Source: Candidatus Zymogenaceae bacterium
Lineage (GTDB): Bacteria; Desulfobacterota; Zymogenia; Zymogenales; Zymogenaceae
Direction: 5' to 3'
Assembly: GCA_016931225.1 (NCBI GenBank)
Contig: JAFGFE010000018.1
Coordinates: 186,001 to 250,000 of the forward strand
DNA length: 64,000 bases
A model generated the notes under the pieces. The model was not told the origin of the DNA. It searched no databases and worked only from the letters and a program-made list of their open reading frames with translations. A program made the position numbers and the translations under genes. Positions 36,668 to 45,344 of the stretch are shown here, piece by piece. Positions within the stretch are counted from its first letter, which is position 1. Every line of letters begins with the position of its first letter.

Positions 36668-37738
36668 GCCGTTCAATCCGTATCTGGTATATGCGCCGGG
36701 ATCCTCCCGTGTCGAGAGAAAGATCGACGCCCTGCGGGGGATTAGGACGGCGCTCGTGAAGGTCTGATAGTAAGGACCATTGGTGATGAGTCCGGAGCCC
36801 TCATTGGAGAAGAGGCCCATCAGGTCCCAGCCGGTGGGGGGGGGTGTCGTGGAAAGGATCGTGTGGGCGGCGTTGAATCGCCTCTCGCTGGATTCATACA
36901 TGCGCCTGTAGCGAAGTGCGGCGGGTGCGTCGGCCGGGAATGTTTCATCATGGGGGATGTCCCTCGCCATCATGCCCGGGGCCAGGAAATGCTGGGCGGT
37001 GATGATCGGAGCCGCAATGTTCGGCGTTCGGATTTCCGCAGCATTAGGGGTGAATTCCAGTATCATCGCCGTGTGCATATCCGCAAGACTCACGAAACCC
37101 GACGCACCCCGGGGCGCCTCCATCAAAAGAGACGCAGCATCCCGGACGTTTGTGCATCGGGCCAGCGCCCTCCGGACGGACAGGGATGGAGGGATCACCC
37201 CCTCCCCGTCCCCTTCCGTGGGCTTAAGGCCCAGGGCCAGGGCGAGGCCCTTTTCGTTGATGCCGAAAAACGCCCCCGAAAACGGCACGAAATCGAGCTC
37301 TATCCACGCATGCCCCCGATCGGGCCTTCGGGTGATGAGGGAGGCCATGGGGAAAAGCACGGGTACGGTATCGATGATGACGCCCAGGGCCGGGGTGCCG
37401 TTGTCGGTCCGCTCGCCGTCGGCCCGGGGAACGGCCGCCATGAGGGATATGATCGGAGGCACCGGGCCGAAGGCGCGTCCCAGCTCCAGGGAAAACATGT
37501 CGGAAAGCCGGGTTACGTCCAGAATGGCGCCGTCTGCCAGCGCCTCGATGTGGGAATATTCATCCGACAGACGGGCGTGGATATACCCGAGCATGTTTCG
37601 GGAGAGCGCGGAATTCCCCAAGCCCGGCAGCCCCGAGAGAGTCCCGCCCCAGATGATTCGCTCCAGCGTATCCTTGTAGATGCCCCCGAGGGTGCGTCCC
37701 GCGGATTCGGGATCGCCGGCAAGGGTGATGTGCCTCAT
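36665..37738 (-). CDS. C45-like Ntn-hydrolase family protein
   Basis: A 357-residue protein whose layout resembles C45 autoproteolytic acyltransferases (acyl-CoA:6-APA acyltransferase family): an N-terminal helical part with GGIYKDTLERIIWGG and IEALADGAILDVTRLSDMFSLEL, then FGINEKGLALALGLKPTE, GFVSLADMHTAMILEFTPN and a late SNEGSGLITNG. In this family a Cys at the start of the second half becomes the nucleophile after self-cleavage. At the matching place I see DNGTPALGVIIDT with Thr115 and no Cys. It may use Thr, or be non-cleaving. It is downstream of the TAXI-type binding protein gene on the same strand. Confidence 0.6.
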   Translation of the reverse strand: MRHITLAGDPESAGRTLGGIYKDTLERIIWGGTLSGLPGLGNSALSRNMLGYIHARLSDEYSHIEALADGAILDVTRLSDMFSLELGRAFGPVPPIISLMAAVPRADGERTDNGTPALGVIIDTVPVLFPMASLITRRPDRGHAWIELDFVPFSGAFFGINEKGLALALGLKPTEGDGEGVIPPSLSVRRALARCTNVRDAASLLMEAPRGASGFVSLADMHTAMILEFTPNAAEIRTPNIAAPIITAQHFLAPGMMARDIPHDETFPADAPAALRYRRMYESSERRFNAAHTILSTTPPPTGWDLMGLFSNEGSGLITNGPYYQTFTSAVLIPRRASIFLSTREDPGAYTRYGLNG

Positions 37739-37829
37739 TATGGGCCCTCACAAGACGGGCTCACGGCGAATGGAAGAAAGCCGCCGTATTGCCCGTGTGC
37801 GTTCAAACAGGTCCGTTCCCGGCGTCGCA

Positions 37830-38780
37830 TTATTTCCCGCCGCCCGGGGCGATCCCCCGGCTCCGATAGAATTCCACGGCCCCCGGGTGCAGGGGCAGGA
37901 CGTTCGATCGTGCGCATGCCGACAGGGGAATCGGCACGGGCGAGAATTCGGTTGTATACGGATCGGTCGGGTACAGTCCCTCAAGGAGCGCCGTGACGGT
38001 CTTTTTCGGAAGAGAAGCGCTCGCCACGAGGTACACGGGACGGGCGACGGTAACGATCGGCTCTGACTGATCCGGGTACGTCCCGGCGGCCAGGATGACA
38101 GGCCGCCATATCGGATATGCCGCCGTGAGCTTGTCCGCGATCTCCCCCTCGATCGGCATGATGACGACGTCATCTCCCATGATCCGCCGCACGTGGGTCA
38201 CCGGCTCGTAGGGGGCGATGCCGGGGAGAAAGGCCCCGTCCAGCGACCCGTCGATGACCAGCTCCGCGGCGGTTTCCGGATCCCATCCGTATCCGCCCCC
38301 CTCAATGGGGGCGGCGTCCGCGGTCGACAGCATCATCTGGGCCCCCTCCCGGTCCATATCGCCGGGGGAGCCGAGAAACACCACCGAATCGGTCAGGTCG
38401 GCGAGGGTTCCCTCACGGGCCCGGTGGGCGGAGAGCAGAATGTGCTCATCGACCATTCCCACAACGCCCAGCGATCTCAGCTTGGTGGAGCTTTTTCCCG
38501 AAGTTCCCAGATATGCCGTAAGGGAATCCACCAGGGCCAGGTCAGCGGTTTCGTGTTTGAGACGAGAGATATTATCGACGTATCCTTCGGAGGGATTCAC
38601 GGTCAGGGTGATGCCCTGATCGCCCGTCCTTTCCTCCAGGGATATTGAAAGATTGATGCCCAGCGCCCAGGAAGACCCGTCAATGGGGCCTGCGGAAAGG
38701 ACAAGCTCCTGTGCCGATCCTGTAAGGGGAAGACACGGGATGAGTATCAGCGTGCAGAGAAGAAAAACAATTCGTTTCAT
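37830..38780 (-). CDS. TAXI-family TRAP transporter solute-binding protein (orphan)
   Basis: A 316-residue periplasmic binding protein. From ATG 38780 it has a clear signal peptide (MKRIVFLLCTLILIPCLPLTGSA). TAXI features are LVLSAGPIDGSSWALGINLS, the segment YVDNISRLKHETADLALVDS, and a C-terminal PGAVEFYRSRGI, typical of this family. No TRAP membrane subunit gene is in the window, so it must work with a remote permease or has another sensing role. A further in-frame ATG lies at 38807, but it would bury the signal. The C45-like gene follows by 91 bases. Confidence 0.82.
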   Translation of the reverse strand: MKRIVFLLCTLILIPCLPLTGSAQELVLSAGPIDGSSWALGINLSISLEERTGDQGITLTVNPSEGYVDNISRLKHETADLALVDSLTAYLGTSGKSSTKLRSLGVVGMVDEHILLSAHRAREGTLADLTDSVVFLGSPGDMDREGAQMMLSTADAAPIEGGGYGWDPETAAELVIDGSLDGAFLPGIAPYEPVTHVRRIMGDDVVIMPIEGEIADKLTAAYPIWRPVILAAGTYPDQSEPIVTVARPVYLVASASLPKKTVTALLEGLYPTDPYTTEFSPVPIPLSACARSNVLPLHPGAVEFYRSRGIAPGGGK

Positions 38781-38900
38781 ACAAGGCGTTTCGTTTTTTG
38801 ACGGCATCTTATATGAGAAATCGGCAAAGTCAAGGAAAAATCGGTGACATCCTCCCCGTCTGCACGCGTGAGCAATGAGAAAAATTTAATACTATTTTTA

Positions 38901-38930
38901 TTGACACACGGCCGTCATCCCCGGTATCGT
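38901..38930 (+). promoter_or_regulatory. Possible sigma-70 promoter of the secreted-protein gene at 38966
   Basis: Perfect -35 TTGACA (38901-38906), 18-base spacer, -10 TATCGT (38925-38930), in an AT-rich stretch. The -10 box is weak. Confidence 0.5.
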
Positions 38931-38965
38931 AACCAACACTTATGTGATCCCTGTCACATATTGCG

Positions 38966-39628
38966 GTGATTCTCATTCGAAAAAATATTGTAGCGTCGTT
39001 TCTGATCTTTTTCATCCTAATCGCCGTCAGGGCGAGTGCGTTGGAGGTTCAGCTTGATTTCTCCGCCTTTCCGGGAGAAACGGCCGAGCTCTTTCGAGAG
39101 AATTTCGAGGGGCTTGAAAACGATCTGGCGAAACTCCCCGGCGACGTTGGTCGGGTTCTGGTATACAAAGACGAACGGCTCGACGCCTACAAGATTTCCC
39201 TGATACTGGGACTCGATACATCCATATTCGGCGTGACTTCCCACAGTGTCTACACCGACACGCTCGATCTGACCTACTTTGTGCCTCATTTCATCGCAAT
39301 TCAGGATTATCTCGACGCCGTCAAGCGTTCGGCGTCCGATGTTGAGAGGAAACGATTCATCGGACGCATCATAATGAGCATCATGCTCATCAACGGAGAG
39401 GGGGATATACTGGAGTTTTACGCCGAGACGGATTTTTTCTTCGGCGTTCGCGAGGCGGTTATATCCCCGAATTTTTCGTTTGAAAAAAGCGGCCGGAAAC
39501 AGGTGACCATATACATGGAGCCCATCGATATCGTCAGCCAGGTGTTCATCCTCCCGCCGGCGCGGGATGAATCGGGCGCCCTGACGCCGGCGAGCTTGAT
39601 CTATAACTTTCTCTCCTTCGATTACTGA
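38966..39628 (+). CDS. Secreted protein of unknown function
   Basis: A 220-residue protein, GTG start, with a signal peptide (hydrophobic residues about 8-22, cleavage after ASA). The mature part begins LEVQLDFSAFPGETAELFRENFEGLE and has mixed helix/strand character without recognisable motifs. There is no strong Shine-Dalgarno before the GTG, so the start could differ by a few codons. It lies 72 bases upstream of another small secreted protein and behind a possible promoter. I cannot assign a function. Confidence 0.65.
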   Translation: MILIRKNIVASFLIFFILIAVRASALEVQLDFSAFPGETAELFRENFEGLENDLAKLPGDVGRVLVYKDERLDAYKISLILGLDTSIFGVTSHSVYTDTLDLTYFVPHFIAIQDYLDAVKRSASDVERKRFIGRIIMSIMLINGEGDILEFYAETDFFFGVREAVISPNFSFEKSGRKQVTIYMEPIDIVSQVFILPPARDESGALTPASLIYNFLSFDY

Positions 39629-39700
39629 GGGCCCGAAGGGGCGTACTTCGAAGGGAGGGAATGTCATGATATGTTTTGTTTTGTATGGAGGTGCTCGATC

Positions 39701-40126
39701 ATGATAACGGGACGAGTGAAACCGATCGTATTCGTCTTTCTTCTTTTGATTGCCTGGGTTGTCCCGGGCGTGGCATCGGCGGAATGGAACGGTATCATCC
39801 CAAATGTGTCCACCAAGACGGAGGTCATCGAGATCCTTGGAGAGCCGTCTATGGATTCCGGGACGATCATGGTCTATGACGGCGTATGCGCCCCCTGCGG
39901 CACAAAGGGGGCCGCGGTGTATTACATCAACGATATCGTCGTGATGGTGCGGGTCATTCCCCTCTCGGGTCTGACGCCCAGCGACCTGACCGGACAGTAT
40001 GGAAGCCCGGTGGATGTGTCCGAGAATCACCAGGCGGAAGAATACCTGTTCGATTCCACAACCGGGAGCGTCAAGGTACTGTTCATCAAACGGAGCAATA
40101 CCGCCATCCGCATCGATTATCTGTAG
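39701..40126 (+). CDS. Small secreted protein of unknown function
   Basis: A 141-residue protein with GGAGGTG ahead of the ATG and a signal peptide ending near GVASAEW. The mature part has the pattern VSTKTEVIEILGEPSMDSGTIMVYD, which resembles the loop-helix-'LGxP' motif of SmpA/BamE-like domains, then a CAPCG pair of cysteines and several beta strands. The BamE resemblance is weak and not a functional call. A strong terminator follows directly. Confidence 0.7.
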   Translation: MITGRVKPIVFVFLLLIAWVVPGVASAEWNGIIPNVSTKTEVIEILGEPSMDSGTIMVYDGVCAPCGTKGAAVYYINDIVVMVRVIPLSGLTPSDLTGQYGSPVDVSENHQAEEYLFDSTTGSVKVLFIKRSNTAIRIDYL

Positions 40127-40154
40127 TCCGCGCTTATAATATTGCGAGTTTTTG

Positions 40155-40183
40155 CGGCCGCCGTTCGGGCGGCCGTTTTTTTT
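40155..40183 (+). terminator. Rho-independent terminator
   Basis: Perfect eight-base stem CGGCCGCC / GGCGGCCG (40155-40162, 40168-40175) with a five-base loop and a run of eight T (40176-40183), 28 bases after the small secreted-protein gene. Confidence 0.95.
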
Positions 40184-40218
40184 CTTGTACACATTCGTCG
40201 GAATTGTCATTCAATTGC

Positions 40219-40247
40219 TTGCCAACAGATGCGTTGCTCATTATAAT
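40219..40247 (+). promoter_or_regulatory. Sigma-70 promoter of pgk
   Basis: -35 TTGCCA (40219-40224), 17-base spacer, perfect -10 TATAAT (40242-40247), 33 bases before the pgk ATG and just after the preceding terminator. Confidence 0.85.
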
Positions 40248-40279
40248 GAGGCGGTACACAATGAAAGGAGATATACGAC

Positions 40280-41575
40280 ATGGAGCAGAAACTCTCGCCG
40301 GACCTGCCGCTTTTGCAGAACGCCGACCTGAAAGGCAGGGTTGTGTTGGTGCGGGTGGACCATAACGTGGTAAAAAAGGGGGACATCGCCGATCCCTTCC
40401 GCATAGAAGCAACCATCGGCACCCTGTCTCACATCATTGAGCAGGGCGGCCTTCCAGTGCTGATGACTCACGTGGGGAGACCCCGGGACAAAAAAACCGG
40501 AAATATCACCGTATCGGATGCGACGTCCGTTGCGCCCATCGTCGAATACCTGAAAACAAAGCTCAACATCTCATTTCTGGTGCCGGAATGTCCCGCCACG
40601 GAGGAGGGGATCGTCGACCCCGGAAACACCCTGAAGGACGCCGTCGAGCGCCTAAAGCGCGGCGATGTGGGCGGTGTGTATCTGCCGAATACCCGCTGGT
40701 TCGCCGGGGAGGAAACAAAAGGGGAAGAGAGGGCGCGCTTTGCGGCGCATTTGGCGTCGCTCGCGGATGTGTATGTCAACGATGCGTTCGGCTCGTGGCA
40801 GCCCCACGCCTCGACCTTCGATGTGGCGCGTCTGCTTCCCTCATACGCCGGGTTTTTGATGCAGAAGGAGCTCATCGGGCTGAACGCGGTCCTCAATCCG
40901 AAACGGCCCTTTGTGGCGGTGGTGGCCGGCGCCAAGTACGATACGAAGATCGGCCCCGTCCGGGCCCTGTTCGATCGGGCCGATACCCTGATACTCGGAG
41001 GGGTGATCTACAACACGTATCTGGCGGCCCGGTACAATACGGGGATCGAGGGGGTGTCTGACGACGAGAAGGCCCTGGCGAGAGAGGTCATTTCCCTTGA
41101 CGAGAAGATGGGGAAGATCCTGGAGCCTCGGGCGGTGACGGAATCGGATGTTGTGGACGAGCGGGTAGAGGGGAAGTACCGCACCGTCGATCTTGACGAC
41201 ATACACGGCGGCGGTACCTATCACTATTTCCTGGACGTGGCCCCGGCAGCCTTTGAAGATCCAGGGCTGAAGGAGGCCATCGGCGGGGCGAAAACCATCT
41301 TCGTCAACGCCGTTATGGGATTCGCACCCCATTTCATCGACGGGTCCAGGGCGCTGTACGACCTCATCGACAAGAATCGGGACGCCATGAAGCTCTTCGG
41401 CGGCGGGGATACTCTCGCCACGTTTAAGAAGGTGCTCCCGGATGCGTATCGGAACGGCATCGAGGACGACACATACTATTTCTTCACCGGAGGGGGCGCC
41501 GTGCTGAAGGTGATCGAGGAAGGTGATCCCTACGCCCTGGAGCCGGTCCGCGCACTGATGGAATCGGGGAAATAA
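40280..41575 (+). CDS. pgk: Phosphoglycerate kinase, divergent
   Basis: A 431-residue PGK, which transfers the acyl phosphate of 1,3-bisphosphoglycerate to ADP. Family elements are VRVDHNVV (Asp27, Asn29), Arg41, THVGRP (64-68), Arg139 in PNTRWF, NDAFG, TKIGPV with Lys223, GGGDT (374-378) and FTGGGA (402-407). Several signatures are altered: VDFNVP is VDHNVV, ENxRF is PNTRWF, GGAKVxxKI is AGAKYDTKI, and WNGPMG is VNAVMG (342-347). The substrate residues remain, so activity is likely. AAAGGAGA precedes the ATG. It stands alone behind a near-consensus promoter and not beside gap. Confidence 0.85.
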   Translation: MEQKLSPDLPLLQNADLKGRVVLVRVDHNVVKKGDIADPFRIEATIGTLSHIIEQGGLPVLMTHVGRPRDKKTGNITVSDATSVAPIVEYLKTKLNISFLVPECPATEEGIVDPGNTLKDAVERLKRGDVGGVYLPNTRWFAGEETKGEERARFAAHLASLADVYVNDAFGSWQPHASTFDVARLLPSYAGFLMQKELIGLNAVLNPKRPFVAVVAGAKYDTKIGPVRALFDRADTLILGGVIYNTYLAARYNTGIEGVSDDEKALAREVISLDEKMGKILEPRAVTESDVVDERVEGKYRTVDLDDIHGGGTYHYFLDVAPAAFEDPGLKEAIGGAKTIFVNAVMGFAPHFIDGSRALYDLIDKNRDAMKLFGGGDTLATFKKVLPDAYRNGIEDDTYYFFTGGGAVLKVIEEGDPYALEPVRALMESGK

Positions 41576-41628
41576 GGCCCCGATCTCTCCCTTTGCCGGG
41601 GATGTGCGGGAGATTCGGGGGTGGGGCC

Positions 41629-42393
41629 GTGGACAAAATATCCAAGCGAATATGGTGTACGGGGCTGTTCGAGCTGATCTTTCCTCCGGTATGTATCGTC
41701 TGCCGGGATCCATTATCTACGCATGAACACACTCTCTGCCGTGTTTGCCGCGCCAGGATATCCCGGATCACATCCCCCCTGTGCACGATGTGCGGCAGGC
41801 CTTTTTTCGCGGCGGACGATCGGGATCGATTGTGCGGCGGCTGCATCTTGTCGCCTCCCCCCTTTGATGTCGCCCGGTCGCTGGGGGCCTACGGAGATGT
41901 GCTGTTGTCGGTTATTCAACTCTTCAAATATCACCGGCGCTTTCACCTGGCCGACACCCTGGTGCGGCTCATGACGGACACATCGTACCCCGGCCTTTCC
42001 CCCGACGAGTTCGATATCATCGTGCCGGTGCCGCTGCACAGGCGAAGACTTCGGGAGCGGGGATACAATCAATCGCTCCTTTTGGCCCGGGGGCTTGGGA
42101 AGATCTGGGGGATGCGTGTGGACGGGAGGGGGCTTGTACGAACCCGCTGGACGGAACCCCAGGTAAATCTGACCCCCACGGAAAGGGAGAGAAACGTCCG
42201 GGGGGCGTTTACCGTGCGCGGGCGTGAGGGGGGCGGACGTCGTGGACGCTCCTTGTATGAAGGGGCGTCGGTCCTGTTGGTGGACGACGTCTATACCACG
42301 GGCGCCACCGTACGGGAGTGCGCCCGGGTACTGATCGATTCCGGGGCGCGGCGGGTGGGGGTGCTGACTGCGGCGCGGGTCGTGGTGAAGTGA
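41629..42393 (+). CDS. comF: ComF-family phosphoribosyltransferase-like protein
   Basis: A ComF/GntX protein, 254 residues from the GTG at 41629. The N-terminus holds Cys pairs (CIVC, CRVC, CTMC, CGGC) that form a zinc finger; the C-terminal domain has the PRPP-binding motif VLLVDDVYTTGAT and YNQSLLLARGL. ComF proteins are tied to DNA uptake in competence; the enzymatic substrate is unknown. A G-rich Shine-Dalgarno-like stretch precedes this GTG; an in-frame ATG at 41602 is an alternative start. It follows pgk by about 50 bases. Confidence 0.85.
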   Translation: MDKISKRIWCTGLFELIFPPVCIVCRDPLSTHEHTLCRVCRARISRITSPLCTMCGRPFFAADDRDRLCGGCILSPPPFDVARSLGAYGDVLLSVIQLFKYHRRFHLADTLVRLMTDTSYPGLSPDEFDIIVPVPLHRRRLRERGYNQSLLLARGLGKIWGMRVDGRGLVRTRWTEPQVNLTPTERERNVRGAFTVRGREGGGRRGRSLYEGASVLLVDDVYTTGATVRECARVLIDSGARRVGVLTAARVVVK

Positions 42394-42422
42394 CCGATCC
42401 GAATCGAGCGGACATCCATGAT

Positions 42423-42938
42423 TTATGGAACCACCTCGATGGGTATCTCGATGGAGACGGTTCCTCCACCGACCATATCCCGTATGAAGAGTATCACCAG
42501 GTATGGGCCGGGTACGACGTTGTCGAACAGGGTGATATCGTTCGCCACGTTGATGGGCGTGCCGACTTCTGTTGGAACCGCGCGGGTGTCGATGATTTCC
42601 GGCTGGGCCAGGACCGCGTTCCCCTCCGCATCCAGCATCGCCAGGTCTTCCTGAATGTAGATGGTGCCGTCGGTATCGACCACGTAGTCGGTCAGGTCGA
42701 AGCGGATATGCACATCATCCCCTGGGGAAAATTCGGGGGGGCGCTTCGCCGGTCCCTCCCGGGACTCGGACACCACGACGTTTTCCGCGTCCAGACCCAG
42801 GGCGATAATACGGGGCCGGGAGCAGGAGACGCTCAGGACAAGGACAACCGCCAGCAGAACGAAGAGTGATGTGTGCAAAAATGCGTGTGTGCCGGCAGTA
42901 CATCGGGGGGGACGCGTGTATTCGTATTGTTGCTTCAT
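42423..42938 (-). CDS. Predicted lipoprotein of unknown function
   Basis: A 171-residue protein starting at an ATG with AGGA before it. A hydrophobic segment (about residues 20-38) ends in the lipobox VSC, so the mature protein starts at about Cys38. The mature part is acidic and beta-rich (FSPGDDVHIRFDLTDYVVDTDGTIYIQEDLAML), which suggests an immunoglobulin-like or jelly-roll fold, with a closing VSIEIPIEVV strand. The frame is open far upstream into the promoter region of the heptosyltransferase gene, but the signal peptide decides the start. Divergent from the LPS cluster; function unknown. Confidence 0.68.
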   Translation of the reverse strand: MKQQYEYTRPPRCTAGTHAFLHTSLFVLLAVVLVLSVSCSRPRIIALGLDAENVVVSESREGPAKRPPEFSPGDDVHIRFDLTDYVVDTDGTIYIQEDLAMLDAEGNAVLAQPEIIDTRAVPTEVGTPINVANDITLFDNVVPGPYLVILFIRDMVGGGTVSIEIPIEVVP

Positions 42939-43004
42939 GCTTTTCCTATTGCGATTTATGGTTTCGTGTGATAATTTTGAAATTTTAACACCGGGCGGGC
43001 CGCG

Positions 43005-44144
43005 GTGCAAAGAGAAAAGACGCTGAAAGACCCAGAAAAAAGCAAGACGGGAGATACCAGGATACTGGTGGTGCGTCTTTCCGCCATCGGAGACGTCATT
43101 CGCACCCTTCCCGCCGTCTCCCTCATCAGGGAGAGGCTCCCCGGCGCCCATATCGCCTGGGTGACGGAAGAGGGCCCCTCAGGCGCCCTGGCCAATCGGG
43201 ATGACCTGGACGAGGTCATCATCTTTCCGCCGCGCATCAAGGAGCTTGCAAAAAACCCCCTTTTTTTACCGTTATTGGTGAAGGAGTTTCTCGCATTTAT
43301 GAAGGGGATACGCGCCCGGCGATACGATGCGGTGCTGGATTTTCACGGCCTGTTCAAAAGCGGGATCATCTCGTTGTTTTCGGGAGCTCCCGAGCGATAC
43401 GGATATGCGCGGCCCTTCACGAAGGAGATGAATTTTCTGTGCAACAACAACAGGACGGCGCTTTCCAGGGAAAAGCTTTCCCGGGTGCGCCGAAACCTGG
43501 CGCTTGCCCGCTTCTTTTTGGGTGAGGCGGACGATGGCACCATCCCCGTGGTGTATCTGCAAAGCTCCGACGAGGAGAAGCGGGAGGTGGACAAGATCGA
43601 GGCGGAGGCGTTCTCCGGCAGGAGGCCCCGCATCATCGTCCACCCGGGGACGTCCCCCCGAACGCCCTACAAGCGGTGGCCGGCGGAGCGGTTCGCACTG
43701 GCTGCGGATATCCTCGTACGGAAGACCGGGGGCGAGGTGCTGGTGACCTACGGCCCCGGCGAGGAAGAGACCGCGAGGCGGGTCGTCGGCGCCATGAAGG
43801 AGGGGGGGGCGCTGCTCTCCCGCATGCTGACCCTCACGGGGCTTTCGGAGTTGTTTCGCCGGGCGGATGTCTGTATCGGCGGGGATACCGGCCCCATGCA
43901 CGTGGCGTCCTTTTCGGCGACGCCGGTGGTCGTCGTCTTCGGCCCCACGGACCGGACGGAGAACGAGCCGTATCCGATCACCCCGTATCGAATCGTCTAT
44001 TGTGAGACCGACTGCGCCCCGTGCCGAAAGAGAACCTGCACCGACGGCGCCTGTTTCGCCGGAGTCACGCCGCAGATGGCGGCTGACGCCGTGATGGAGC
44101 TCCTCGGCGATGGGCGGGCGGACGCGGCGGGGGGGTCACCGTGA
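43005..44144 (+). CDS. Glycosyltransferase family 9, heptosyltransferase-like
   Basis: A 379-residue GT9 protein of the WaaC/WaaF/WaaQ group, which adds heptose from ADP-heptose to the LPS inner core at the inner membrane. Motifs: RLSAIGDVIRTLPAV near the start, VHPGTSPRTPYKRWPAERFA in the middle, and GGDTGPMHVASFSATPVVVVFGPTD, the nucleotide-sugar site. A cysteine-rich segment (CETDCAPCRKRTC) near 340 is seen in some members. It begins with GTG and opens the long glycan cluster. The next gene starts four bases inside its end. Confidence 0.92.
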   Translation: MQREKTLKDPEKSKTGDTRILVVRLSAIGDVIRTLPAVSLIRERLPGAHIAWVTEEGPSGALANRDDLDEVIIFPPRIKELAKNPLFLPLLVKEFLAFMKGIRARRYDAVLDFHGLFKSGIISLFSGAPERYGYARPFTKEMNFLCNNNRTALSREKLSRVRRNLALARFFLGEADDGTIPVVYLQSSDEEKREVDKIEAEAFSGRRPRIIVHPGTSPRTPYKRWPAERFALAADILVRKTGGEVLVTYGPGEEETARRVVGAMKEGGALLSRMLTLTGLSELFRRADVCIGGDTGPMHVASFSATPVVVVFGPTDRTENEPYPITPYRIVYCETDCAPCRKRTCTDGACFAGVTPQMAADAVMELLGDGRADAAGGSP

Positions 44145-45310
44145 GTCTCAGAATCGCCCTGGTGATAGATAAATACGACCCGGCAAAGGGCGGCGCCGAG
44201 GGATACGTCCGGGGGCTGGCCCTGGGCCTGGCCGATCGCGGGCATGATGTCTCAATCCTGGCCAGGGATACTGCCCCGGAGCCGGACGATCGGATTACGG
44301 TGATACCGATCTCCGCCCCCAGGCACCCCAAGTGGATGCGGCTCCTCGGATTTGTCCGGGGTGTGGAGAACATCGCGGCGGACGGGAACTTCGACGTCGT
44401 CCACGGCGTGGGGTATAACACCGGCGTGACCCTCCTGAATCCCCACTCGGGGGTGGAGCAGTCATGGATAGAGGGGGACGACGCCTCCCGGGAGTCGTTC
44501 TGGGGGAGGCTTTTCGGGAAGATCAGGCGGGGCCTGATGATACGCCACTACCTGATCCTGCGCCTCCAGCGGCGTCAGTATACGGATCCCACTGTCCGGG
44601 CGATTGTGGCCATCTCGGGCATGATCAAGGACGACATGATCCGGTTCCACACCGTCGATCCGGAGCGGATTCGGGTGGTGTTCAACGGCGTGGATATCGC
44701 GCGCTTTCACCCCCGGCTGCGGGATGAGGTGAGGGAGCGGGAGCGATCCCGCCTCGGGGTTGGAGAGGATGAGATCGTCATCCTCCTGGTGGCGAACAAC
44801 TTCCGCCTCAAGGGGGTGCTCCCGGCCGTGCGGATGCTCCCCCGGCTGAGTGATCTCGTCGATCGGCCATTTCGGCTCTTCGTGGTGGGGCGTGGTGATA
44901 CGAAAAAGTATCTGAAAGAGGCAAAGCGGCTGGGCGTGCGTGACCGGATCCGGTTCCTCGATTACGTGCCCGACATGCCCCCGCTCTACGCAGCGGCGGA
45001 TATATATTATCATCCGACCTTTTATGATTCCTGCTCGCTGGTGGTGCTGGAGGCCTTCGCTGCAGGATTGCCGGTGATCACCACGGTGAAAAACGGCGCG
45101 TCGGGGGCGATTACGGAAAAGGCAGTTGGACGGGTGCTGACGGACCCCCGGAACGTGGAGGAGACGGCCCGGGCGCTGGCGGCGTTTTTTCCCCGTGCCG
45201 CCCGGGAGCGGGCCCTGGAGGCGACGATGCGCCTCCGGGACGCATACGACGATACACGAAACATCGACAGGATCGAGGCGATATATCACGAGATCGCGGA
45301 TAACGGATAG
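44141..45310 (+). CDS. Glycosyltransferase family 4 (WaaG-like)
   Basis: A 389-residue retaining glycosyltransferase with GT-B fold. The start DKYDPAKGGAEGYVRGLA is like that of WaaG-type core glucosyltransferases, and the C-terminal half has VVFNGVDIARFHP, LLVANNFRLKGV, and the donor-site motif FYDSCSLVVLEAFAAGLPVITT. It starts four bases inside the GT9 gene, so the two are coupled. Likely adds a hexose to the LPS core; the sugar is not decided by sequence. Confidence 0.9.
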   Translation: MSLRIALVIDKYDPAKGGAEGYVRGLALGLADRGHDVSILARDTAPEPDDRITVIPISAPRHPKWMRLLGFVRGVENIAADGNFDVVHGVGYNTGVTLLNPHSGVEQSWIEGDDASRESFWGRLFGKIRRGLMIRHYLILRLQRRQYTDPTVRAIVAISGMIKDDMIRFHTVDPERIRVVFNGVDIARFHPRLRDEVRERERSRLGVGEDEIVILLVANNFRLKGVLPAVRMLPRLSDLVDRPFRLFVVGRGDTKKYLKEAKRLGVRDRIRFLDYVPDMPPLYAAADIYYHPTFYDSCSLVVLEAFAAGLPVITTVKNGASGAITEKAVGRVLTDPRNVEETARALAAFFPRAARERALEATMRLRDAYDDTRNIDRIEAIYHEIADNG

Positions 45311-45344
45311 CCCGTTGTGCGCGCGGTGAAGAGGAAAAAACAGC

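Noticed and set aside
42318-42869. Plus-strand open frame of 183 codons after comF
   Set aside because: It overlaps the end of comF and is antisense to the lipoprotein gene, which has a signal peptide and Shine-Dalgarno.
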